This document shows positions 7,731 through 16,157 of a DNA stretch of 64,000 bases, piece after piece (positions within the stretch are counted from its first letter, which is position 1; every line of letters begins with the position of its first letter). A program made the position numbers and the translations under genes. The stretch spans positions 3,100,001 through 3,164,000 of the forward strand of contig NZ_CP071405.1 of the NCBI RefSeq assembly GCF_022647325.1, written 5' to 3'. Source of the stretch: Pantoea deleyi (GTDB lineage Bacteria > Pseudomonadota > Gammaproteobacteria > Enterobacterales > Enterobacteriaceae). The notes below the pieces were generated by a model. The model was not told the DNA's origin, made no database searches, and worked only from the letters and a program-made list of their open reading frames with translations.

Positions 7731-8986
7731 GTTCCGCTCCGTCCGGCAATCAGCAAGACCGCCTGCAGGTAAGCCTGCAGTGCAGGTGCCACATCGTCCA
7801 CCGCCACCGACTCCGCCGGATGGTGACTGATGCCGCGATGGTTACGCACAAATAACATCCCAACCGGCCAGCGTTCGGCGATAGCGATGGCGTCGTGTCC
7901 GGCCCCGCTCGGCAGCGAAAGCGTACGCCCCTGCACCGTTTCCACCGAGTGACTCAGCGCCTGTTGCAGCGCGGAGTCGCAGGCTGTGGCCCCGATGCGG
8001 TAATATTCGTTCGACGCAAAACGCAGCCCGCGCCGTAGCGCAATCGCCTCCGCCTGGGTTAACAGGCTGGAGAGCAGTGTCTCCAGCGGCGTATCCTGCG
8101 GGCCGCGCACATCCAGCGACAGCGACACTTCGCCAGGGATCACGTTCACCGCGCCCGGCGCGCAGTTCAGGGTGCCGACGGTCGCCACCAGTTGCGGATC
8201 CTGCTCACGGGTAGCCTGCTCAATAAAGACCATCCACTCTGCGGCGGCAGCCAGCGCATCTTTGCGATGGGTCATGGGCACCGTGCCCGCATGCCCTGCC
8301 TCCCCGGTAAACCGGCAGTTAAGGCGGCGCGCACCGTTGATCGCCGTGACGACGCCCAGCGCCAGGTCCGCCTGCTCCAGGCAGGGCCCCTGTTCGATAT
8401 GCAGTTCAAGATAGCCGACGATATCCTCAACCCGCCGCGCGGCGGCGGCAATCTGACTGCTGTCGAGACCGACATCGGCCATCGCCTGCGACACCGTGAT
8501 GCCGTTGCCGTCCGGATGCGTGATCCAGCTCTGCGGCCAGCTGCCGGTAATGCCGCGACTGCCCAGCAGCGTGATACCGAAGCGCGTGCCCTCTTCGTCA
8601 CCGAAGCCGATCACCTCAATCGCCAGCGGCAGGCGGCACTGATGTTCATGCAGCCACTGTACGGTTTCGATGGCGCTGAGCACGCCCAGCATCCCGTCAT
8701 ACCGTCCCGCGTTGCGCACGGTGTCGAGATGCGAGCCCAGCAGCAGCGCCGGCGCGCCCGCGTCAGCCGCTTCGTAGCGACCACAGATATTGCCGACCGC
8801 ATCCTGCCAGACCCGCATGCCCGCCGCCTGCATCCACTCGCCGACGCAGGCGTTGGCGCGCAGATGCTCGGGGGAGAGGTAGACGCGGGTCAGCCCCTCT
8901 GCCGTTTCGCTGATCGCCGCCAGCGCATCGCAGCGCGCCATGACGCGCTCTGCAGCGACCCGGGCTTCGCTGGCGCTCATCATCAT
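7721..8986 (-). CDS. hpxK: Allantoate amidohydrolase
   Basis: This M20-family metalloenzyme hydrolyses allantoate to ureidoglycine, CO2 and ammonia. Metal-binding segments are visible in order: LLLGSHLDTV, RYDGMLGVL, GFGDEEGTRFG, LELHIEQGP and SGAGHDA. The frame is open upstream to 9097, but three consecutive ATG codons occur at 8986, 8983 and 8980; the first overlaps the hpxJ stop as ATGA and gives 421 residues, close to the family length. Substrate is taken from context with hpxJ; related M20 enzymes act on N-carbamoyl amino acids, but the ureide operon makes allantoate most likely. Confidence 0.88.
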   Translation of the reverse strand: MMMSASEARVAAERVMARCDALAAISETAEGLTRVYLSPEHLRANACVGEWMQAAGMRVWQDAVGNICGRYEAADAGAPALLLGSHLDTVRNAGRYDGMLGVLSAIETVQWLHEHQCRLPLAIEVIGFGDEEGTRFGITLLGSRGITGSWPQSWITHPDGNGITVSQAMADVGLDSSQIAAAARRVEDIVGYLELHIEQGPCLEQADLALGVVTAINGARRLNCRFTGEAGHAGTVPMTHRKDALAAAAEWMVFIEQATREQDPQLVATVGTLNCAPGAVNVIPGEVSLSLDVRGPQDTPLETLLSSLLTQAEAIALRRGLRFASNEYYRIGATACDSALQQALSHSVETVQGRTLSLPSGAGHDAIAIAERWPVGMLFVRNHRGISHHPAESVAVDDVAPALQAYLQAVLLIAGRSGTWN

Positions 8987-10221
8987 GCGTGACTCCCGTA
9001 GTGATCCCACGCAGCCTGCGCGCCCGCACCCTGCGGCGTGCGATAGCCGACGTGGGTCAGCACCGTCTCCAGCGCCGACAGGGTCTGCATCACGCAATCT
9101 TTGCGTGCGTTGTAGCCCATGGTGCCGATGCGCCAGACCCTGCCATGCAGCGGGCCAAACGAGGTGCCGATCTCAATGCCGAAATCCTCCAGCATCAGCT
9201 TGCGTACCTGGTCGCCATTCACGCCGGACGGGATCATCACGCCCAGCACGTTATTCATTTTATGTTTCAGGTCGCCGAAGGTTTCCAGCCCCATTCCCTG
9301 AATGCCTTTCAGCATCGCGTCGCCGTGCAGTTTGTGACGGGCGATGCCGTTATCCAGCCCCTCCTGCAGGATCAGACGGGCGCACTCGCGCGCACCAAAC
9401 AGGGCGCTGGTCGCTTCGGTATGGTGGTTAAGCCGCTCCGGCCCCCAGTAATCCATGATCATGCCGAGATCGAAATAGTTGGAGTAGATCATCTCCTCTT
9501 CGCCATCCTGATGCGCCTCGGTGCGGATCCCCTGCTCGACGCATTTGCGTTTGCGGATCACCGCTTCCATCTCTGCGCTCAGGGTGATCGGCGAGGTGCC
9601 CGATGGCCCGCCCAGACACTTCTGCATCCCTGCCGACACCGCATCCAGCCCCCAGGCGTCCGTTTCCAGCGGGTTACCCGCCAGCGACGCGGTAGCATCG
9701 GTGTAGAACAGCACGCCATAGCGTTTGCAGATCGCTCCCAGCTGCTCCAGCGGCTGTAGCATGGTTGTGGAGGTGTCGCCCTGCACCGTGAGCAGCAGAC
9801 GCGGCCGTACTTTTTTGATCGCCTCTTCTACCTGGTCGGGCGTGAAGACCTCGCCCCACGGCACTTCGATGGTGTGCACCTCGGCGCGGCAGCGACGGGC
9901 GATTTCGCACAGCAGATGACCGAAGCGGCCAAATACCGGCACCAGCACTCTGTCACCCGGCCGGATAGCGGAGAGCAGAATCGACTCGATACCGGCGCGG
10001 GACGTGCCATCGATCAGCAGCGTCCAGCGGTTCTCCGTGCGGAACACGCCGCGATAGAGCGCCATCACTTCGTTCATGTAGTGGGTCATGGCCGGATCGT
10101 ACTGCCCCAGCAGCTGACTCGACATGGCGCGCAGCACGCGGGGATCGGCGTTGATCGGTCCCGGCCCCATCAGCAGACGCTGTGGCGGATTCAGTTGCGG
10201 GAATTTAGTCATATCCATCAT
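8983..10221 (-). CDS. hpxJ: (S)-ureidoglycine--glyoxylate aminotransferase
   Basis: This PLP enzyme, the PucG/HpxJ type, transfers the amino group of ureidoglycine to glyoxylate, giving oxalurate and glycine. The 412-residue sequence shows MGPGPINADPRVL, LLIDGTSRAGIESIL, TVQGDTSTTMLQPL, FYTDATASLAGNP and the PLP-lysine segment SAGMQKCLGGPSGTSP. It precedes and overlaps hpxK, so substrate production and use are coupled. The start MMDMTKF is preceded by AAAGGA. A serine- or alanine-glyoxylate aminotransferase is the structural alternative, less likely in this operon. Confidence 0.92.
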   Translation of the reverse strand: MMDMTKFPQLNPPQRLLMGPGPINADPRVLRAMSSQLLGQYDPAMTHYMNEVMALYRGVFRTENRWTLLIDGTSRAGIESILLSAIRPGDRVLVPVFGRFGHLLCEIARRCRAEVHTIEVPWGEVFTPDQVEEAIKKVRPRLLLTVQGDTSTTMLQPLEQLGAICKRYGVLFYTDATASLAGNPLETDAWGLDAVSAGMQKCLGGPSGTSPITLSAEMEAVIRKRKCVEQGIRTEAHQDGEEEMIYSNYFDLGMIMDYWGPERLNHHTEATSALFGARECARLILQEGLDNGIARHKLHGDAMLKGIQGMGLETFGDLKHKMNNVLGVMIPSGVNGDQVRKLMLEDFGIEIGTSFGPLHGRVWRIGTMGYNARKDCVMQTLSALETVLTHVGYRTPQGAGAQAAWDHYGSHA

Positions 10222-10373
10222 CTTTTCCTTTTATGACGCATGGCCGTCTGTTTTACAGGCCCGTCGGTTCCGGGCGCGGCTCGCCATGCTCACGTACGGC
10301 ATTTACGCGGCGGCTGTTCCGCGCGCTCCGTGACCAGACAGGCTGTAACCAGGCGGCCTGCCAGACCAGTCAA

Positions 10374-11105
10374 TCAGAGACGCACCGAAGAGATAAACTG
10401 CTTCAGCTCCGGCGACTGCGGCTGAGCGAACAGCGTTTTGCTGTCGCCCTGTTCCCAGACGCGCCCCTGATGCATAAAGACCACACGATCGCCCACGTCG
10501 CGGGCGAAGTTCATTTCATGGGTGACGAGGATCAGCGTCATCCCCTCTGCCGCCAGCTGCTCCAGTACCTTGAGGACTTCGCCCACCAGTTCGGGATCGA
10601 GCGCGGAGGTGATCTCATCACAGAGTAAAACTTTTGGCGTCATCGCCAGCGCCCGGGCGATCGCCACCCGCTGCTGCTGACCGCCGGAGAGGCTGCCCGG
10701 ATAGTAGTTAAGCCGTTCGCCCAGCCCGACTTTTTCCAGCATCTGCGTCGCCAGCGCCCGGCATTCGGCGTCACTCTTTTTCAGCACCCGGCGTGGTGCC
10801 AGCATCACGTTCTCCAGCGCCGTCATGTGCGGGAACAGGTTGAAGTTCTGAAACACCATCCCGACCGAGCGGCTGATTTCACGCGCCTGCGAGTCGCGAT
10901 CGGTAATGGTCATCCCGCCGAGCTTGATGCTGCCCTCCTGGTAACCCTCCAGCCCGTTCATGCAGCGCAGCAGCGTACTTTTGCCCGATCCGCTGCGACC
11001 GATGATCGAGATCACCTCGCCCATGTCGATATCCAGATCCACGCCTTTCAACACATGGTTGTCGCCGTAATATTTTTGCACCTGATTAATGGTGATGAGC
11101 GGCAT
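10374..11105 (-). CDS. ABC transporter ATP-binding protein, polar amino acid type
   Basis: The 243-residue protein is the ATPase of a HisP/GlnQ-type importer: Walker A GRSGSGKST, Q-loop MVFQNFNLFP, signature LSGGQQQR, Walker B VLLCDEITSALDP and the H-loop LVTHEM. Its start overlaps the upstream permease by 20 bases. A 152-base gap without an obvious terminator separates its end from hpxJ, so transport and catabolic genes may be co-transcribed. The substrate cannot be read from sequence; a ureide or a product such as oxalurate or oxamate is an inference from the neighbours. Confidence 0.9.
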   Translation of the reverse strand: MPLITINQVQKYYGDNHVLKGVDLDIDMGEVISIIGRSGSGKSTLLRCMNGLEGYQEGSIKLGGMTITDRDSQAREISRSVGMVFQNFNLFPHMTALENVMLAPRRVLKKSDAECRALATQMLEKVGLGERLNYYPGSLSGGQQQRVAIARALAMTPKVLLCDEITSALDPELVGEVLKVLEQLAAEGMTLILVTHEMNFARDVGDRVVFMHQGRVWEQGDSKTLFAQPQSPELKQFISSVRL

Positions 11106-11745
11106 TGAATTTTTTCTCCAGATACTGGCTGTAACGGGACAGCGGATAACACATCAGGAAGTAGCCCAGCGCTACCAGCCCGAAGACCTTGAACGGCTGA
11201 TAGGTCACGTTGTTCAGAATGGTGCCCGCTTTGGTCAGCTCGATAAAACCGATAATCGACGCCAGCGCGGTGCCCTTGATCACCTGAACGGCAAACCCCA
11301 CCGTCGGCGCGATACCGATGCGGATCGCCTGTGGGGCAATCACCCGCCACAGCGTCTGACCAAAGGTCAGGCCGAGGCAGCGCGACGCTTCCCACTGCCC
11401 TTTCGGCAGGGCGCGGATGCTGCCGTACCAGATATCGACCAGAAACGCGCTGGTGTAGAAGGTCAGCGCCAGCGACGCCGCGGTCCAGGGCGCCACATCA
11501 ATACCGAACAGGCCGACACCGAAAAAGGCCAGGAACAGCTGCATCAGCAGCGGCGTGCCCTGAAACAGCGCGGTGTAGCCGCGAATGATGCGCGTCAGCC
11601 AGCGGCGCTGCAGCAGACGCATAAACAGCAGCGGCAGCGTCACCAGCGTGCCGCCCGCAAAGGCCACCAGCGACAGTAACAGGGTCCAGCGCGCCGCCAG
11701 CAACAGGTTGCGCAGAATGTCCCAGTCAGAAAAGGTCGTCATCAT
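11086..11745 (-). CDS. ABC transporter permease (HisM/GlnP family)
   Basis: A 219-residue inner-membrane permease with several hydrophobic helices and the conserved EAA-type cytoplasmic loop GSIRALPKGQWEASRCLGLT that docks on the ATPase. I chose the ATG at 11745 because it forms an ATGA overlap with the upstream permease stop; the frame is open seven codons further. It overlaps the ATPase gene downstream. It probably forms a heterodimer with the product of 11742-12410. Confidence 0.9.
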   Translation of the reverse strand: MMTTFSDWDILRNLLLAARWTLLLSLVAFAGGTLVTLPLLFMRLLQRRWLTRIIRGYTALFQGTPLLMQLFLAFFGVGLFGIDVAPWTAASLALTFYTSAFLVDIWYGSIRALPKGQWEASRCLGLTFGQTLWRVIAPQAIRIGIAPTVGFAVQVIKGTALASIIGFIELTKAGTILNNVTYQPFKVFGLVALGYFLMCYPLSRYSQYLEKKFNAAHHH

Positions 11746-12410
11746 GATGGCTGCACTCCAAACCATTTACGGCCAATCGCCAGCAGCAGATGGCGCATCG
11801 CAATCGACCACGCCAGGTAGATCAGCGTGGTCACCAGATAGACCTCAAAACTTAAGAAGGTGCGCGACTGGATCAGGTTAGCGGCGAAGGTCAGCTCCTC
11901 ATAGGAGACCTGCGACACCACCGACGAGCCCAGCATGACGATGATGCACTGGCTCACCAGCGCCGGATAAATGCGCTGCAGCGCCGGGGGCAGCACGACC
12001 CGCAGAAAGGTCTGGCTGCGGGTTAAGCCCAGCACCCGCCCCGCTTCCCACTGCCCTTTCGGCGTCACCTGGATCCCGGCCCGGATAATCTCAGTGCTGT
12101 AGGCCCCGAGGTTGATCAGCATCGCCAGCAGCGCCGCCTCACCCGCCGTGAGCTTCAGCCCCAGCGCCGGCAGACCAAACACGATAAAGAACAGCTGCAC
12201 GACAAACGGCGTATTGCGGATCAGCTCGACATAGATGCCCCAGAGGCGGCTCATCCAGCCCGGTTTGCCGCTGCGCAGCGCCGCGCCCGCAATCCCAATC
12301 GCCACACCGCCGGTCGTCGCCAGCACCGTGAGCTGAATGGTGACCCAGAGGCCGGAGAGCAGCTCCGGCCAGTAAGGCCACAGGGCGGGAAAGTTAAGTT
12401 GCCCGGTCAT
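11742..12410 (-). CDS. ABC transporter permease (HisQ/GlnP family)
   Basis: A second 222-residue permease of the same family, with the EAA-type loop AGIQVTPKGQWEAGRVLGLTRS and typical membrane segments (for example the N-terminal stretch around LSGLWVTIQLTVLA). It starts 10 bases after the binding-protein stop and overlaps the next permease by four bases. The two permeases resemble each other in the docking loop, as expected for an ancestral duplication. Confidence 0.9.
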   Translation of the reverse strand: MTGQLNFPALWPYWPELLSGLWVTIQLTVLATTGGVAIGIAGAALRSGKPGWMSRLWGIYVELIRNTPFVVQLFFIVFGLPALGLKLTAGEAALLAMLINLGAYSTEIIRAGIQVTPKGQWEAGRVLGLTRSQTFLRVVLPPALQRIYPALVSQCIIVMLGSSVVSQVSYEELTFAANLIQSRTFLSFEVYLVTTLIYLAWSIAMRHLLLAIGRKWFGVQPS

Positions 12411-12420
12411 GAATCGTTCC

Positions 12421-13206
12421 TCAGGCGCCGAGGTTCGCGGGCAGCGGCGCTTTCAGCCACTCTTCAGAGAGTTTATTCAGGGTGCCATCTTTAATGCCCT
12501 GCTCAATCAGTTCGTTTACTTTCGCTTTCAGCGCAGGCTGATCTTTCTTCAGGCCGATAAAGCAGGGTGAATCTTTCAGCATAAACTGCGCGACGGGCGC
12601 TTTGGCCGGATTCTGACGCGCAATCGCGGCGACCACGAGGTTGCCGGTGGCCACATACTGCACCTGACCGGAGAGATACGCAGAGAGCGTGGTGTTGTTA
12701 TCTTCGTAACGTTTCACCTGTGCATCTTTTGGCGCCACGTCGCTCAGCACCATATCCTCGACCGCCCCGCGCGTGACGCCGATCGACTTGCCGCTCAGGG
12801 CCGACGCCGCCTTGATTTCATCGCCTTTCGGCCCGAATACGCCCAGGAAGAACGGCGCATAGGCGCGGGTAAAGTCGATCACTTTTTCCCGCTCGGCGTT
12901 TTTGCCCATGCTGGAGATCACCAGATCGACCTTGTCGGTCTGCAGGTAAGGCACGCGGTTGGCACTGCTGACCGGCACCAGCTGCAACTTAAGTTTCATC
13001 TGCTTTGCCAGGTATTTCGCCATATCGATGTCATACCCCTGCGGCTGCAGATCGGTCCCGACCGAACCAAACGGCGGGAAATCCTGCGGCACGGCAACGC
13101 GGATGACCCCGCGCTTCTGAATATCCTGCAGTTGATCGGCCAGTGCGCTTCCCGCCTGAGCCATCAGTAATGCCGCTGCGGCAACCGCCATCAAAACTTT
13201 TTTCAT
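12421..13206 (-). CDS. Periplasmic substrate-binding protein of amino-acid-type ABC importer
   Basis: A 261-residue family 3 extracellular solute-binding protein. The ATG at 13206 starts a classic signal peptide (MKKVLMAVAAAALLMAQAGSA) with cleavage near ALA-DQ; the frame is open 19 codons upstream without signal-like residues. The mature protein has the family segments IRVAVPQDFPPFGSVG and LQPQGYDIDMAKYLAKQM. It leads the four-gene transporter operon and should set its specificity. The upstream sequence carries an 11-mer also found before the RpiR-family gene. Confidence 0.9.
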   Translation of the reverse strand: MKKVLMAVAAAALLMAQAGSALADQLQDIQKRGVIRVAVPQDFPPFGSVGTDLQPQGYDIDMAKYLAKQMKLKLQLVPVSSANRVPYLQTDKVDLVISSMGKNAEREKVIDFTRAYAPFFLGVFGPKGDEIKAASALSGKSIGVTRGAVEDMVLSDVAPKDAQVKRYEDNNTTLSAYLSGQVQYVATGNLVVAAIARQNPAKAPVAQFMLKDSPCFIGLKKDQPALKAKVNELIEQGIKDGTLNKLSEEWLKAPLPANLGA

Positions 13207-13229
13207 TATGCACCCCGGTGAGATTAACG

Positions 13230-13240
13230 TGAAACAAAAG
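13230..13240. promoter_or_regulatory. TGAAACAAAAG motif, copy 1 (upstream of binding-protein gene)
   Basis: This 11-mer lies 24 bases upstream of the binding-protein start. The same 11-mer occurs inverted at 14252-14262, upstream of the RpiR-family regulator gene. A motif shared by the regulator promoter and the operon it precedes is a candidate operator, but 11 bases can match by chance. Confidence 0.3.
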
Positions 13241-13397
13241 ATTCTTTGAACTGAAATCTGCAACTAATGTGCCAACCCGGCTGACACGAAAAAAAACGAT
13301 AAACGCGGCGGCTCAGGGTGGAAAGCGGGCGTAACCGGGGCAGTTACGCCGGTGCGGGGATGTACTGAAATGGGGCAAAGCACCAAAAGGGTGCCTG

Positions 13398-14237
13398 TTA
13401 ACGGTGCTCCAGCTCGTCAAACTGCTGATAAAGATCCGCGATCTGATGAATACGCTGACGTCCCTGGGCCAGGGTTTCATGCAGCAGCGCGTTTGCCAGC
13501 AGGTTGACCAGGCTCATGGCGGCGCTGTAGCTGTCAAAGGCGGAGACGCTGTCCAGCGGCGTACAGAGCTGCCAGCGCGCCAGCGCCATCACCGTCTGCG
13601 CCTGCGGCTCACACAGCACCAGCACCGGCACCGCAGCGGCCTGAAGCTGCTGCATCAGCGGCCGGATAATGCGGGGACGACGACGAAACGCCATCACCAC
13701 CACCATATCTTCCGGGGTGATATCCACCAGCTCCTCAGCCAGCGTCTGGCCCGGCTGCGGCAGGATATGCACCTGGGAACGCGCCTGCACCAGCTGCTGA
13801 CGCAGGTGCAGCGCTACCGGATAGGCGTTGCGCATGCCGATGATAAAGACGCGCTTCGCCTGCGCCATCTGCCCGACCACCTCACTGAACTGGCGGGCAT
13901 CCAGACTGTTGACCCACTGCGTCAGGTTGGCCATCTCCTGCTTGTAGTGGCGCGCCAGCAGCGTGTTGCCCTGCACGGCATCGCGGTTATCGGTCAGCGG
14001 CATGCCGCTCTGACGCAGGATGCGCAGCTCATCACGCATATCCTTATATTTTTCATAGCCCAGACGCTTAAACAGCCGACTGACCGTGGCTTTCGACACG
14101 CCGCTGAGCCGCGCCAGCTCGGCGCTGTTGTAGCTGATCAGATCGTCGAAGTGGTCAAAAACGAAGTCGGCAATACGCTGCTCCTGCGGCGAAAGCTGGG
14201 GATAGTGACTTCTGAGTCGTTCATCAAGCTGTTTCAT
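13398..14237 (-). CDS. RpiR/MurR-family transcriptional regulator
   Basis: N-terminal HTH_6 domain (roughly residues 1-75; segment SAELARLSGVSKATVSRLFKRLGYEKYKD split across the recognition helix) and a C-terminal SIS phosphosugar-type domain (about 120-260; FIIGMRNAYPVA, ITPEDMVVVMAF). The ATG at 14237, preceded by AGGA, gives 279 residues; an upstream GTG at 14276 is less likely. It sits between the ABC importer operon and divergent hpxW, so it probably controls one or both. SIS domains usually bind sugar phosphates, so the effector in a ureide setting is unclear. Confidence 0.88.
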   Translation of the reverse strand: MKQLDERLRSHYPQLSPQEQRIADFVFDHFDDLISYNSAELARLSGVSKATVSRLFKRLGYEKYKDMRDELRILRQSGMPLTDNRDAVQGNTLLARHYKQEMANLTQWVNSLDARQFSEVVGQMAQAKRVFIIGMRNAYPVALHLRQQLVQARSQVHILPQPGQTLAEELVDITPEDMVVVMAFRRRPRIIRPLMQQLQAAAVPVLVLCEPQAQTVMALARWQLCTPLDSVSAFDSYSAAMSLVNLLANALLHETLAQGRQRIHQIADLYQQFDELEHR

Positions 14238-14251
14238 AACCCGTCCTGTAA

Positions 14252-14262
14252 CTTTTGTTTCA
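14252..14262. promoter_or_regulatory. TGAAACAAAAG motif, copy 2 (upstream of RpiR-family gene)
   Basis: On the minus strand the 11-mer TGAAACAAAAG lies 14 bases upstream of the chosen regulator start. It equals the plus-strand sequence at 13230-13240, which is upstream of the transporter operon. It could serve autoregulation; the evidence is only the shared sequence and placement. Confidence 0.3.
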
Positions 14263-14375
14263 GCAGAAGCTAGCACAATTTACGCCAGGTTAACCGCCGC
14301 AATCTCTGTCCGGGATGAAAACTGGAACAGCTCTTGCTTCATCAGAGATTCTGTTACCCGAAGAACGAGTGAACG

Positions 14376-15962
14376 ATGATTCAGAGCAATATGGCCCCGC
14401 AGGGGATGGCGGTGACGCCGCACCATCTGGCGAGTGAAAGTGCGCTGGCGGTGCTGCGTGATGGCGGCAACGCCATTGAGGCGATGGTGGCGGCGGCGGC
14501 GACCATCGCCGTGGTCTATCCGCATATGAACGGACTGGGCGGCGACGGCTTCTGGCTGATTCTGCCGCCCAATGGCGAGCCGGTGGCTATCGACGCCAGC
14601 GGCGCAGCCGGTGCGCTGGCCCACTGTGACTTCTATGCGGATCACCCGACGATCCCCCATCGCGGGCCGAAGGCGGCGCTGACCGTCGCCGGTACGGTCA
14701 GTGGCTGGCAGGAGGCGCTGGCGATCTCTGAAGAGATGGGCAGCCCGATGCTGCCGCTGGCGCGCCTGCTGCGGGATGCCATCCGCTACGCCGCCGACGG
14801 TATTCCGGTCACGGCGTCGCAGACCGCCGCGACCACCACATTCTGTCATGAGCTGCAGCATCAGCCCGGCTTCAGCGCGACATTTATGCCCGACGGCCAC
14901 GTCCCGCCGCCGGGCAGCCGTTTCACCCAGCCCGCCCTGGCGCAGACGCTGAGTCTGCTGAGCGAACAGGGGCTCGACAGCTTCTATCGCGGCGCGCTGG
15001 CGCACCATATGGCCGATGAGATGGCCACGCTGGGTATGCCCGTTACGCTGGCGGACCTTCAGCAGCATCGTGCCCGCCGCACAACGCCGCTGCATCTCAG
15101 TCACAGCGAAGGCGACATCTGGAATATCACCCCGCCCACCCAGGGCATGGTGTCGCTGGCGATCCTCGGCATCACCGATCGTCTGGAGATGGCCGGCGCG
15201 GATGACGCGCAGACGGTGCACCGCATCGTGGAGGCCACCAAAAAAGCCTTTGCGCTGCGCGATCAGCACATCACAGATCCGCGTCACGTCAAAGAAGATC
15301 TGCAGGCGCTGCTGGACAGCGACCACCTTGCCACGCTGGCCAGCCAGATTGCGGATGGGGAAGCCGCTGCCTGGGGCCAGGGACGCGGTCCGGGCGATAC
15401 CGTCTGGATGGGCGTTATGGACAGCAGCGGTCTGGCAGTCTCATTCATTCAGAGCATCTATCACGAATTTGGCAGCGGTGTCGTGCTGCCCGGCACCGGG
15501 ATCACCTGGCAGAATCGCGGGGCGGCGTTCAGCCTCGACCCGGATCATCTGCTGGCGCTGGCGCCCGGTAAGCAGCCGTTTCATACCCTGAACCCCGCCG
15601 CCGCCCGCCTGAAAGATGGCCGTACGCTGGTCTACGGCGCGATGGGCGGTGACGGGCAGCCGCAGACCCAGGCGGCGATCTTTACCCGCCATGTCATTCA
15701 GGGCCTGCCGCTTCAGCAGGCGGTGAGTGCGCCGCGCTGGCTGCTGGGCCGCACCTGGGGACAGTCGTCCGACTCGCTGAAACTGGAAGGTCGCTTTGAC
15801 GCTGAAACGGTCTCGCGGCTGCGCCAGTGGGGACACGAGGTGGAACTGCTGCCGGACTTCAGCGAATCCGTGGGCCATGCAGGTGCCATCGTGCGGCACA
15901 GCAACGGCATGTTCGAAGGCGCCAGCGATCCGCGCAGTAACGGCAGCGCCGCCGGTTTTTAA
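14376..15962 (+). CDS. hpxW: Oxamate amidohydrolase, gamma-glutamyltransferase family
   Basis: HpxW hydrolyses oxamate to oxalate and ammonia at the end of the ureide route in Klebsiella. The 528-residue precursor has Ntn-hydrolase architecture: family segments NGLGGDGFWLI and TVAGTVSGWQEAL in the large subunit, and Thr342 in GPGDTVWMGVMD is placed as the autocleavage site and N-terminal nucleophile of the small subunit. No signal peptide is evident, which fits a cytoplasmic amidohydrolase rather than a periplasmic gamma-glutamyltransferase. It begins the plus-strand hpxWXYZ operon, 12 bases before hpxX. Confidence 0.88.
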   Translation: MIQSNMAPQGMAVTPHHLASESALAVLRDGGNAIEAMVAAAATIAVVYPHMNGLGGDGFWLILPPNGEPVAIDASGAAGALAHCDFYADHPTIPHRGPKAALTVAGTVSGWQEALAISEEMGSPMLPLARLLRDAIRYAADGIPVTASQTAATTTFCHELQHQPGFSATFMPDGHVPPPGSRFTQPALAQTLSLLSEQGLDSFYRGALAHHMADEMATLGMPVTLADLQQHRARRTTPLHLSHSEGDIWNITPPTQGMVSLAILGITDRLEMAGADDAQTVHRIVEATKKAFALRDQHITDPRHVKEDLQALLDSDHLATLASQIADGEAAAWGQGRGPGDTVWMGVMDSSGLAVSFIQSIYHEFGSGVVLPGTGITWQNRGAAFSLDPDHLLALAPGKQPFHTLNPAAARLKDGRTLVYGAMGGDGQPQTQAAIFTRHVIQGLPLQQAVSAPRWLLGRTWGQSSDSLKLEGRFDAETVSRLRQWGHEVELLPDFSESVGHAGAIVRHSNGMFEGASDPRSNGSAAGF

Positions 15963-15974
15963 CAGGAGCGAATC

Positions 15975-16157
15975 ATGAATCAACACGACTGGGCCAGCTA
16001 TATCGGCCATATGGAGCAGATACTGCAGCTGGAACTGGATGAGGCCCGGCGCGCCGAGCTGCTGACCCAGCTTGCGCGCATTGCGGAGATGGCGGCGCCG
16101 CTGATGGCGTTTCCGCTGGATGACCGGCTGGAAGTGGCAGGAGTCTATCAGGCATGA
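15975..16157 (+). CDS. hpxX: HpxX, small AtzG-like (DUF4089) partner protein
   Basis: A 60-residue acidic helical protein (MNQHDWASYIGHMEQ, then two amphipathic helices). It resembles the AtzG-like family, which is GatC-like and forms a complex with an amidase encoded next to it. The stop overlaps the hpxY start (ATGA at 16154-16157), so the two are coupled, as expected for obligate partners. A good GGAGCG-like ribosome site lies just upstream. Function as a structural partner of HpxY is inferred from the AtzG-AtzE precedent. Confidence 0.82.
   Translation: MNQHDWASYIGHMEQILQLELDEARRAELLTQLARIAEMAAPLMAFPLDDRLEVAGVYQA

Noticed and set aside
13404..14273. 289-codon plus-strand open frame opposite the RpiR-family gene
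   Set aside because: Mirror frame of a real regulator gene, rich in His, Gln and Arg as expected for a shadow.
14280..15326. 348-codon minus-strand open frame opposite hpxW
   Set aside because: It is antisense to a clearly real gamma-glutamyltransferase-family gene; long antisense frames are common in GC-rich codons, and its His/Arg/Gln-rich product resembles no family.
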